This document shows, piece by piece, positions 23,201 to 35,200 of a DNA stretch of 64,000 nucleotides. A program made the position numbers and the translations under genes. The stretch spans positions 118,096 through 182,095 of the forward strand of contig LGRX02025771.1 in NCBI GenBank assembly GCA_001247695.2, given 5' to 3'. Positions within the stretch are counted from its first letter, which is position 1; each line of letters begins with the position of its first letter. The notes under the pieces were generated by a model, which ran no database searches, was not told the origin of the DNA, and was given only the letters and a program-made list of their open reading frames with translations. The DNA is from Cymbomonas tetramitiformis (lineage: Eukaryota; Chlorophyta; Pyramimonadophyceae; Pyramimonadales; Pyramimonadaceae).

Positions 23201-26200
23201 NNNNNNNNNNNNNNNNNNNNNNNNNNNNNNNNNNNNNNNNNNNNNNNNNNNNNNNNNNNNNNNNNNNNNNNNNNNNNNNNNNNNNNNNNNNNNNNNNNNN
23301 NNNNNNNNNNNNNNNNNNNNNNNNNNNNNNNNNGGAACAGGCTTTCCATCGAGCGAGCCCACCTGAGCCGCCCGCCGGCCCGCCCTCCAGCTCCACTCGT
23401 GCCGCCGGGCACCCTGACCGCCACCTCAGTGTCTCCCGGCACTCGCACCTGCTGCCGCCCCGCAGCCCTGCTCGCCGACCTCGTCACTCTCATCGTCATC
23501 CCCACATTCGTCCTCGCCGTATCTGCTGCCGCCGCCCCAGCTTCCCCGTCGCCATCCGCCACTCTGCTGCGCTGCCTGCCCCTGTCTGTCGTGCTCCTCG
23601 TCGATCTACTGCTGCTTGCCGTCTCGCCCATCGCCCCGGCCGCACAGCCCGCCTCCGAGGGCAAGCTCCTGACCCGGTGGGGCCCACCCGACTGCTCCAC
23701 ACCTCGCCCACTCGCATCGCTGCCCACCGCCGAACCCGCATCCGCCCAAGCCGGTTCTTCCACCGCAGGGGCACCATCCGGAGTAGGATCAAGAGCATGG
23801 CGGACTCCTCCAGCTCGGGCCCCACGAAGCCAGAGACGGTACCCTGCTCCTCCGAGGCCCCGGAGGCCCCCAACTAAGCAGCAAGCCGCCCACCGACCTG
23901 ATCGGCGAGCTGAGCAACCCCGCCAGCCCTCAGGCACCGGTGGAGACTCCAGACCCCCTCCGTCAAGGTCCGCACCCGTGCCAACCCCCAAAGCTTCCAC
24001 CGCGGCCCCTTGGGCATCGCCAGCCAAGGCCAGGTCGACCGAGATGCCGCCAGGGTCCCGCCCCGACACAGCCTCCCCTCTGCTATGATCAGGTCCGTCA
24101 GCACCCTGAGCTTCCGCCACTCCACTCTCCCCGGGAGTCTCCAGCACCCCACCCTCCCGAGCCATGTCATTCACCGAGCGCGTCCGCCGCTGCGCCCCTC
24201 CAGCCCCAGCGCCCCGACCAGGCCGTCTCCCCGCCCGCACGCCATCCCGAGCCGAACCGCCGGACACAACCTCGACCGCCATAGCCCTCGCCGACCGCTG
24301 TGCCCGCCGCCGCCTGGCCTGCTGGCTGCCACCCCGGCCACCCCCGCCCGCACTGGGGGCTGCGCCAGGGGCCACCGCCTCGCGCGCTGACCCACCCACT
24401 GCCTCGCGCGCCGACGCCACATTCAGGGACGCCCATCTTCTCGTCCCTCTCCGATCTGTCCCTGTCGATCTTGTCGTCATCCTGCCCGGCAGCCCGCTCC
24501 TCCCTGCCGACCTGCCACGCCGCTCCGCCGCCTGCCGCCGCTCCGCCTGCCGGCCGCTACGCCGGCTGCCAACTTGAGTCGCTCCAGCCGCCATCGCCGG
24601 GCCTACACTCTGCCCAGCAGATCTCCCACCATCAACACGCCTTTCATAATTTACACAATCCGTGACCGCCGGGTCCGCCGCCTGCCCAGCCGCCCCTTCC
24701 ATATTTACACTATAAACAAACCCCTCATTCGCCCGATTACCTTCATAATCAGAACTCATAGTCATAATTTATTCATTCGAACACAACGCCCAGCGACGCT
24801 CACCACCTGCCACCAAGCTGAAAAACCAAAACCAAAATCGAGCCAAAAAACAGCATCCGGAATCTCATCGCCATGGAATTGCAACCGGCCGTGGCCTTAG
24901 GAGTCCTGCCTCTCACCCCGGGGGATTGGGCGGGCAGGTGCTGACGCCAGCAGAGGCATCCGTCAGATACAAATGTATCCAAAATACTGGACTGTCAGCT
25001 GGGTTGGCCTGGATGGGCGCTCTATGCCAACCGCGCGGAGGGCTGTCTATACAAAAGTAACCGCGCCCCGAAGGTCTCCGGTACCCTCGACCGCTGCTGT
25101 TGATGTAAAATCCATCTGCTGTTGGCTCCCCAAACAAAAAAACGAAACCATGCCCGCACAGGCGCAAAATATGTACACAACTCGAACCACACGTGTGTGC
25201 GCGAAACCCAAGACCGGATCTGGACCGTAGAGAGCAACGGCAAGCAACGACCACCACATCAGAAGTGCGGATCCGTCCTTACGGGCCCGGGTCCAGACCA
25301 CATCCAACCGGCCCACCGCAAACACAACCAACACACTCAACACAAGAAGGAGAACACACAACCAAGGCTCCGATCGGTGAAGGCAACAGCCAACACCCTG
25401 TACTCGAAGGCCGTGACCGCACCCGCAGAGGCTCAAGCCGAAACCACGCAAAGTTCTCCCCCATCAATGACGTCCACCCGGCCGCCGCCCGGTCAGGGGA
25501 AGCCACCCCTCACCGCGCCCGTGCAGGCCACACGGCGCAAAGAGAAAGCGAGGGGTGCCCCGAAGACGGGGACTCAGTGTGCGCGACGAAGTGGCAGGGC
25601 CGTCTCCGCCAAAAGGGCGAGCCACCAGGAGAAACCTGGCAGCCGCGCACACCTAAGGACAAACCGCGTGGACTGGAATTCACACGGCCGCCCTCAGCCC
25701 ATCGGCCAAGAAGCCCACTGCAAGAGTGGGATCAAGGCCGGACCGAAGCAAAGACCACCCACCCCCAATGCTTCCCGGGGCAGCCCACCCCTGCTGTGTG
25801 TTCACCGGAGGAAACCCTCAACTGAATAGCGCCCACACAGCATGACACCGCCGTGTCAAGAGCGACTGGAGCGCAACCAACCATCCACCGAATGCGCGTC
25901 CAACGGACTGCCCCCCCGAACTGCGTGGCCACCGGAGGTTGCCCTCAGTAGAAAAGCGCCCACGCAGTTTTGACACTTTGCATCCTTTCGCCGTGCGCCT
26001 GCCGTCTGCGTCGCACGTTACCGGGGGGGACCGCGAGGAGGTCAGACCTTAAAAGGCCCAGGATGCTGACCATTGTTCGTCAGACGATGCCCCCCCCCCC
26101 ATGGCCGGGGGGTGGAGAAGGCAGTGGGGATGGCCGTGGGGTGGAGAAGGCAGTGGGGTAGACAGCGTGGAAGATCTGATTTCTCAGGGGAAGCATACGT

Positions 26201-29200
26201 ACACAACGTGATGCAATTCCAGTCGCGCAGTCGAGGCTTTTCAGCACGCAGCACGGTCGGGCTGTGCGGAGGGAGGATGTGATAGGAGTCTGCTGTGAGC
26301 CACGTGGCGGTGCCGCGCGGTAAATTTAGCGGCTGATAGACCGATATGGAGCTCACCCAGGGGTTATGCCATGCAGGCGGGAGAGCGAAGTGAGCTGGTG
26401 GCATCGCTGGAGGAGGAGGTGGCCACACGGATGGAGACGCAGGAGGCCCTCACTGCACAGGAGCGCGAGGTGGAGTCTCTTCAGATCCAGCTGGCGGCCA
26501 CCTTACAAAAGTGCGGCCTGGTGGAGCGGGCCATGTCGGAGGAGGGCGAGAGGTACTCCGAGGTGGAGAAGCTGCTCGCGCAGGAGGAGCAGATGCGGCA
26601 CCACGCCGAGCAGGTGCGCGTCGCCCTGCGATCTGAGGCAGAGACGACGGGCATGCGTGGCGGCCCGCCTGCAAAACACGATGACGGTGAAGCGCGCCGC
26701 GGCTGCGGGTGATGATGGTGGAAGCTGACCGGGGGTGTGGTATGTGACAGGGGTTGGAATTCGAGAGCGAGATGCGGGCGCGGGCGGAACGGGCGCTGGA
26801 CGCACTGCGCGACGAGCAGCGGCTCCAGGAGGAGAAGCTGCGGGCGCGCTGCGCGCAGGCGGCGGACTCGGAGGCGGAGGTGGCTGCGCTGGAGGAGCGC
26901 TGCAGGGCGCTCGAGACCAGCCTTGCGGGGCGGACCATGAAGGCGAAGCAGGCGGAGGCGCAGGTGCTGTCCCTGGAGAAGCTGCTGGCAGAGGCGCGGA
27001 TGTCACAGGTGCTTGCCTCCGTTCGCCGGTCATCCTCGGGATGCGGAGCTCCTCGGCACAAAGGTCGTGGGTGGATCCGTGGGCAGCTGCGCTGCTTGTG
27101 TGACTGCACGCCCGCTTGCTAGGGCACCCGTGGAGGCGCATACCCCGGAGGGAGGGGGCGGCTGAGGTGGGACTGGCTCATGGGTACAGAATGAACAGGT
27201 AGTGGCGGCCGAGAGCAAGGCTGTCGCTGTGGGGGCTCAGCTGGATGAGTGCGTTGCGAAGATTGAAGCGGTGGAAGCGCAGCTGCAGTCGTCGGAGACG
27301 CAGCTGCGTGAGACGCGTGCCGAGCTCGAGGCGAGCGGAGAGAAGCAGTGGCTGTTGGCGGCGCGGGCGGAGGAAGCGGAAGCGTCGCTGTCCGAGCAGA
27401 TCGCCGATAGCACTCGACTCAAGGCAGCAGCGAGCGAGGAGGAGGCCCATCATCGGCGCACGCAGGCCAGACCTCCTCCCCGCCCCCTCCGATTTGTCAC
27501 CAACACGCGCAGGCCCTTTGTCGCCCTTTGCCGCTCTTTGCCCATGCCTCCCTCTGCGATTGCCCACTACATTGCTGCCCGAGGGGAGAAGAATCTGGCT
27601 GCTCAGACACCGGAGCGGCTACTGAGGCTGTTATGACTCCTGCGTGGTGCAGGCGGCGCTGGAGGACGAGCGCAAGCGCGGATGGGAGTTGGCTGCGGGC
27701 CTGGCGGACACCGAGGCCGGCCACGCGGAGCTCGCCCGGCAGCTCGCTCAGGAGATGCAGCGCAGCGCAACTCTGCGTGAGGACCTGGAGTGCGAGGGCA
27801 CCCGCCTGCAGGTGACAACCCCGACCCCTCGGCGACGCTCCTAGGAGCCCGCACAGTGGAGCGCTGCACCAGCATCCAAGCCGGCGGCGATGCACGCCCA
27901 CGTGGCGTCAAATGCCAATATGCTCCGCGGACAATGATATGCCCTCCCACAGCCTGAGTACATCCACGGGTAGTTAGTCGTAGTAAGTGCATCCTGCAGC
28001 TGGACTATAGCCTCTTTGGTAACTTAAAGCGTTTTGAATGTTCTCACCTCCACGCTGCCCACGCATCGGCTTGTCTTTTTGCGTTTCACCAGACCGGTTC
28101 ACGTGTAGACAGCACTCGGGCACGAACCTACTCAGCAGTAACTGCCCACGTACCCAGCCGGTGGGAGAGCGGTGTTGAGACACGTGGCGCCCCACCCGAG
28201 ATGCGGCCTGGCCAAATCCGGGGCATGGCGCATTGGGCGGGACGTGGCGCGGTGTGCGTATTCAGGCAGGCAAGAGGGTAAGACCTGGCCCCTCATGGGA
28301 CCCACGCCCCTTCTGCAGGTTATGGCAATGGAAGCTGCCAAGCTCACGGCGGTGGCGGAGGAGGCGAGTGCGGAGGTGGAGGAGACCCGAGCCCGTCAGG
28401 CCGATTTAGAGGCGGAGCTGCTTGTGATGAAGGAGGATGGGGAAGCCGGGTCGGCTGAGCGCACGGAGCTCAAGGCCTCACTGCAGGTGTCGGAGGGGGG
28501 GAGGGCAAGGGAGGCGGAGCGCGCGGATGCGGCAGAGGAGAGCTTAGGGCGCCTGCGGCAGGAGGCGGAGGAGCTGCGGCATGGGCTCGAGGCGCAGCTG
28601 ATAGCGGAGCAGAGCGCAGCGGCGGCGCTGGCGCAGAAGAGTGGTGCCTACGGACAGCTGGAGGGCGATATGGCGCTGGAGTGCGCGCGCCTGCAGCTGG
28701 TGGAACAGGTGCGCCCCGCTGAGGTGCCCCATGTGCACTCGGGGGCAGTGGGTTGAGGGCGGAAGGGGCTCAATGACGCCCCCTGACACACGCGCACCGC
28801 AGTCGGTCCCCATTGCACTGATTGGTGGGGCTTCAGCAGGGGGGATCCTCCCCTCCGACGCCTCGCGCGCGCAGAGCGCGCCCGATCCTCGCCGCACGCC
28901 GTGGAGTGTTCTCAGACGAGTCCAGCAGATAATGGGCGAGTTCTGGGCGCCTCCGGCCATTCAATAGTGGGCAGAGCGCCTACGTGGCGCTCGATCCGGG
29001 CAGTCCTCGCTTGCATTGAAGGCTTGCTAGGCGGGTGATGCAATCCCAGCCGTTAGCCGGTTGGATTTTTCTGCGTATGGCCTCTCGGCGCACAGGACTG
29101 CTCGCTTGACAGGCTCGTTCCAGGTCGAAGCAGCGGGGTGAGCTGAGGTGTCACGAGATGACATAGCTCCTTCTTGCGACCCTCTCGAAAGAGCTCGGAG

Positions 29201-32200
29201 GCGCCCCGCGTCACCATGTCACAGCCGGCTCTGGAAGGGGCGGTGCTGTCACTGACCGGATCGAGTGACGATGGGGATGACGGCGTGGCAGGAGCTGCTG
29301 GCGGAGAGGGCGACGAGCCTGGCGCTCGGTGCGCAGCTGGAGGAGGAGAAGCGCCACAGCTTGGAGCTGAGCGCGCGCTGCATCTCCCTGCGCGAGGAGG
29401 CCTCCAAGGCGCTGGAGGCGCATAACATTGAAGAATCCAAGGCGCTGGAGGCGCGGGCCATTGAGGCAGCGGCGGAGGCAGCGCGGCGACAGTGTGCGGA
29501 AGAAAAGCTCGAGGCGGAGATTGCAGCAGGCAATGCGGCGCAGGAGAAAGCGCAGAGGGATGCGGAGGAGATGCTGGCGGGGGAGGCCGCAGTGGCAGCG
29601 GCCCTGCAGGAAGAGATTGAGAAGGAGCTGGGGCGCGCGGCAGCGTTACAAGTGCTGCTGGCAAAGGAGAAGGAAGGCCACGAACAGCAGCAGCAAGAGG
29701 TGCGCACCTCTCCAGCTTGCAGCACTCCCCCCGCTCATGCTGTGCGCTCCATAGCCTCTCCGCTCGAACTTCCGGGGTTTGACGCTTGCCACCATTCCCC
29801 GGTATATACGTTCCCGGAGAGCTGCGCCGTGGGAGTCTCGTTGGATCGCATCTTGTGGGAGTCTCGCAGTAGCCCCCAAAACCCCGAACCCGGGATATCA
29901 TTGAGGGGGTTGACCTGGGCGCAATGTTCGATTCATCACCCCGCCCTGGCGCGATATCCCCGGTGTGCCGAGTCCCGAGCCCAAAGACCTGCCATGCATC
30001 GAGAGTACCGCGCCTCGCATCAAGTGGCATACTTACTCGGGTCCAGGTGAGGCGCCCCTCACCCAAAAAATGCGGAGTACTGCGCCTCGCACGTGATTCT
30101 TACAACGGGCGTGATATATTGCGAGGCGCGATTTTCTGGTGACTTATATGTCGCACTTGCTACAGCGCTGGATCCATTCCGTCTGCAGCGGTTGATGCAC
30201 CCTGTCCTCCTCAGACAATGAGCTCTGCGGCAGTTGTGCCTTGCATTTGGTTCCATTCACCGAGAAGGGAAACTGGAAACAGAAAGTCCGTCAGGGAGTG
30301 AGCTTTTGTGGCCACCCTTTCTATTTCTCAGACGGTTCTCAGACTTGTTCAGGAGGGACGCTGCTATTTCGATGCTATTGGTGGTCAGTTTTTGCAGCGA
30401 CGTCCCGGTGGTGCTTCGCAGTAGGAGTCATGCTGACGTGTGATTGGTGGTGAGGCAGCGCGCTGCGGCGGAGGCCGCGCTGGACGAGGAGCGCACGCAC
30501 GGGGAGCAACTGGAGGGTGAGCTGGAGCAGCTGGAGGCCACGCTGTCAGCGCAGCTGGCGGAGCAGCGGGAGGCGCGGACGCAGTCGGAGGCGCGCGCGA
30601 CTGAGGAGCTGGAGATCTCCAAGCAGTGGCGGTCTGATGCGGTCCAGGAGCGTCAGGAGCGCAAGGCGCTGGAGCAATTGGCCGAGGAGCGCCTCGAAGC
30701 AAAGGTGAGCAGCATGTGCCACGTCGCACGGAAGGCACTCACGGGTGTCAAGAGTTTGAGAAATCCTGCGAGGTTAAGCGGGCGGGTCTACCAATCAGCG
30801 GCATGGGCTCACGAAGACGCCATTTGTCAAGCCAAAGCCAAATTCCATTAGGACGCATCACAGAGAGCGTTAACGTTTTAGAACGAAACACGCACAACCA
30901 GAATGCACCATGCCTCCCATTTCCAGCGTTCTCATCGTCGTCGTCGTGAGACCTAGGAGGGCGTTTCACGAGAGGCAGGCGATGGATGAGAGCTAGGAGG
31001 GCGTTTCGCGAGAGGCAGGCGATGGATGAGAGCTAGGAGGGCGTTTCACGAGAGGCAGGCGATGGATGAGAGCTAGGAGGGCGTTTCACGAGAGAGTCGA
31101 AGAATGCCCCACGAGACTCAGTTGCGTTCGTCAAGTAGTCAGCTGCAACGTTTAGGAGGAAACAAGACGTCAACTTCCACTCAGGGCTGGATAATATGAC
31201 TTGGTGTGAGTAGACGCCTGCTTGTCTGCAAGCCGCAGTGTCCAGAAGGCCAAGACACGCGTCGGCCTTTCTGGCAGCCTCTTTATCCACGGAAACAACG
31301 TCGATGCCAGGAATTTTCTTCTTCAAGTACTTCGAAGTAGTATGTTTCCCGCTCCCGATATCTCGGAAGTCAGTTCCTAGCTTTAGCAAGTCCACTTCTT
31401 CACACACGCGGTGCATCTCGCCCTTAGTCGGCGCAATGGTGACACCAGGCCTACGCGCGACCTTCAGGATGCTGGAGAGCCGGGCGCGAGTCGTCGCAAT
31501 CATGGATTGGGGAAGACCGGGAAAGATTCCGCGAGGCGTGTGCTGCTTGGGCGAAGTGCATTGTGGCCATTGGCACGGACCCGGGGAAGGCGCCCCGCAC
31601 GCTCGATGCTTCCATGAAGGAGAGTGCATGTTCTGTACCTACCGCGACTAATGGGACAACGTATACTTGCCCAATTGCTAAAGATATTTATCCTATATAT
31701 ATACTAGGCTAGTCGATCTAAAGATCTCCACTAGGTCGCGACAACCGACCGATTCCCTCAGGGTTTATATATATATATATATATAAGATGAATATGCCAA
31801 CTTCCTCGGATGGCAACATGATCATATGGATTTTAAATAAAATTTACCCCGGGAGCCCCATTTGGGCCCCGGCTACCGAACGTTCATGAGCAATCCATGT
31901 CCCGAGAATCGCAAACCGGCAAGCAAGCCGTGCACATGCATATACGTCGAGCCCGGTATGTAGGAAAGGACCGGGACACTCTAGAAAAGTTCATGCAAGC
32001 CCTTATGCCCGGGCCGACTCGCGCCCGGCTCTCCAGCATCCTGAAGGTTGCGTGTAGGCCTGGTGTCACCACTGTGCACTCAATGATGTGCTAGAAACCC
32101 ACCAATCAGGAGACCCCTTCAAGAGAGCTGACAATAGGCTAGCATCCTGATCACTGCGACTCTTCTTTCATTCGTGAGTCTTGAGAGTCCCAAGGTTGAG

Positions 32201-35200
32201 GGCTGATGTCGGTCTGGGCGCCTGGCGCGGCGCCGCCGTGGGAGGGCACAGGTGGCGGCGGAGAGCCAGGCAGCGCAGCAGCTCAAAGCGCTGCAGGCGG
32301 AGCTGCGCGCGGCGCAGGAAGCGCAGCGTGGGGCGGAGGAGGCGCAGCGTGGGGTGGAAGAGGCGTTGCGTGAGGCGGAGGAAGCACAGCGTGAGGCGGA
32401 GGAAGCGCAGCGTGGGGCGGAGGAGCGGGGCGCGGCGGAGGAGGCGCTGCGCGAGCGCGCCGAGGCGGGCCTGCGGGAGCGGGCGCAGCGCGTGGAGCAG
32501 CTGGAGAGGCAGCTGGACGAGGAGCAGAAGGCGTACCTCGAGGAGCTGGAGCAGAAGGAGGACGGATGCCACCGCTTGGAGGAGATGCTGGAGGAGGAGC
32601 GCCGCGCGCGGCAGGCCGCGGAGACCAACCAGATGGAGCAGTTCCACGGCGCCCGACAGGTGCGCAGCGCGTGCACCCAGCCCGGTATCTGCTGGCATAG
32701 AACCTGGGCGAGCACGGCGCATAATGTAGGGATGCGTGGCGTAGCTTTCCCCCTTTTAGTGACGTGCCATAGTGCTTATGTTTTTAATGTGTTGGATGAC
32801 CCCTTCGTCGAAGCAGTTTCTTAGTTGGTGCCGCGGGCAGCGCAGCGAGGAGGGGGGGGCATATGATTGCAAATGTGGGGAGGTCGGGCAGGCGGAGGAG
32901 CTGGTGGAGGCAGAGCGCGCCGCGCGAGGTGCTGCGGAGCGCGGCCTGGTGGCGGAGGGCTCGAGGGCGCAGGAGCTCGAGAGCCAGATCGAAGAGGAGC
33001 GACGGACCCGCGCCACGGCAGAGTGCATGTTCCTGCAGGTCGGCGGAGTATTCTTGTTCTGATTTCGCACGCATTCTCTCTCCCTCTGACTCCCTCTCAC
33101 TCTGGTTCACCAGGCATCAGTCACAACACCCCTACCCCGAATAGGCCGCCGGGCATCAGTCACCACACCCCTACCCCTGATAGGCCGCCAGGCATCACAA
33201 CATTCCCCTCAATGCAGGACACGGATCTATGCGGGGGCTCGCGACGCAGAGGCATTTGGAGCGGTGCACCTCGCCTTGGACCGCCCAGCAAAACCGCAGT
33301 GGCACGTCCACGACCGGGGTCGAGCTGGATTGGGATGCGACATGGCGGCCCGTGGCATGACAGGCGGGGAGGAGCGTTGTGGCAGGAGCGAGGGCGGTGC
33401 GAGGAGATGGAGGACCAACTGGGCGAAGCTCAAGAGCAGTGCGGAAAACTGGAGGAAGCACTTGAGGCAGAGCAGCGGGCGGCTGAGGAGTGGCGGAATG
33501 AGGCAGACGCAGCCGTGGAGGAAGCTAGGGTGGTGGCGGAAGGTCGGCTTGAGGCGGAGCAGGGGCTGCGGAAGGTGGCGGAGCAGGAGGCGGCGCGGCT
33601 GATGGGGCACCTGGAGGCGATGGAAACAGCGGTTGCCACCGAGCACGAGCAGCGAGTTGCAGTAGAGGTGGAGGCCGAGAGCGGGAGCAAGACTGTGAAG
33701 CAGCTGGAGGCGGCTTGTACCGAGGAGCGCCAGGTGCCGTGCCCACCATCTTGACATCACTCGGCTAGCCGAAATCCAAAGTGATGAGAGCTGAGGTAGC
33801 TGTATTGCCACCGCGGGCTGTGTATTGCCTATTCTTGCCGCGTAATCCACCGTAAGAGTCAGTTTGAATGAGCCGTAACGCATGCATCACTCCAGCGAGA
33901 TAGTACCCATGCCTTGAGATGATTGGTATGAGTCCTTAGTGCCGCCACGTGGCATGCGAGCACGCTCGATGATGGGGCAGTGGGCGCTGGAGCGATGCAC
34001 GGGCGACAGGTGAATCAAGGACTCCACATCCACCTGGCGAAGGCCGGCGAGCGCTGCGAGCAGCTGGAGGCTGAGCTGGAGGCGGCGACCGCGGCGGCGA
34101 AGAAGGAGAGCGAGCGAGCCCAGGAGGAGCGCGGGGCACGGCAGCGGGCCGACGTGGGGCGCGCTCAAGAGGAGGAGCGCCGCAGCGCCATGGAGGAGGA
34201 CTTGTCGGTTCAGCAGCGAGCCAAGCACGCCGCCCAGGCCGAGGCGCAGGTGGGTCCAAGCACGCCGCCCAGGCCGAGGCGCAGGTAGGCCCAAGCACGC
34301 CGCCCAGGCCGAGGCGCAGGTGGGCCCAAGCACGCCGCTCGCAGGCAGCGCAGGTGGGCCCAAGCACGCCGCCCAGGCCGAGGCGCAGGTGGGCCCAAGC
34401 GCGCCGCCCAGGCCGGCGCAGGTGGGCCCAAGCACGCCGCCCAGGAGGCGCGCAGTGGGCCCAAGCACGCGCCCAGGTGGGCCCAACGCCGCCCAGGCCG
34501 AGGCGCAGGTGGGCCAGCACGCCTGGCCGAGGCGCAGGTGGGCCCAAGCACGCCGCCCAGGCCGAGGCGCAGGGGGGGCCAAGCACGCCGCCCAGGCCGA
34601 GGCGCAGGTGGGCCCAAGCACGCCGCCCAGGCTAAGGCGCAGGGGGGCCCAAGCACGCCGCCCAGGCCGAGGCGCAGGTGGAAATGTGCGGGGCCTTGCT
34701 GTGCCGCATTGTTGGAGCTGTGCAACACCTTCCTTGCGATGTATGTGAGTATCGACGTGCATGTGATGCTGCAGGATGTTATTGCGAGCAGCGAAGTATA
34801 GGGTATCCGGGCGCCGCATAGTCTTGCAGTGCCCACAATCAATGACACAGGATGACGGTATTGACCGATGCATAAATCATTGTAAGCTGGCATCCCCTGG
34901 GCCGTCGGATTCACTTTTTCCATTCCGCATATCCGATGTGTGACAAAACGGGTCGAAATGATGGAGCACACCTGCGTACCTCGCCCCATCTGTATGCCTA
35001 TCCTTGGACCGACTCCTTTGGCAGCCCGTAGCCGCTGAAGACCGGCTGCACTATGTACCCACGCCGGGGATCAAAGGATTCAGCACAAACTTCGGAACCT
35101 TATCCGGAATCTCCGGAGCTCGCTAGTGAAGAATGGGACCCCCTAAGTCTTACTGGGCCACCTGAGCCCCTCTGCAACTGCACCGCCGGCGCGCCGTTGC

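Larger units (their letters stand above)
17806..26095 (-). mobile_element. R2-like non-LTR retrotransposon (zinc fingers, RT, restriction-like endonuclease)
   Basis: A minus-strand element of about 8.3 kb lying in an intron of the coiled-coil gene, antisense to it. Its order is: about 1.3 kb of 5' leader (24766-26095), an N-terminal protein region with RING-type and C2H2-type fingers (20618-24765, interrupted by the N gap), reverse transcriptase and C-terminal endonuclease (17951-20371), and a short 3' region ending near 17806 in a CCA-rich tract. Single-ORF elements with N-terminal zinc fingers and a C-terminal restriction-like endonuclease form the R2/R4/NeSL/CRE group, many of which insert site-specifically. 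Both flanks are the same 29-bp minisatellite. Exact ends are inferred from where the minisatellite stops; a short candidate target duplication (atggccg-ggg) is present on both sides but is ambiguous inside a repeat. Confidence 0.8.

Noticed and set aside
25047..25829. 134- to 235-residue frames in the retrotransposon 5' leader
   Set aside because: No domain, no shared codon pattern with the element's main ORF, both strands open because of base composition.
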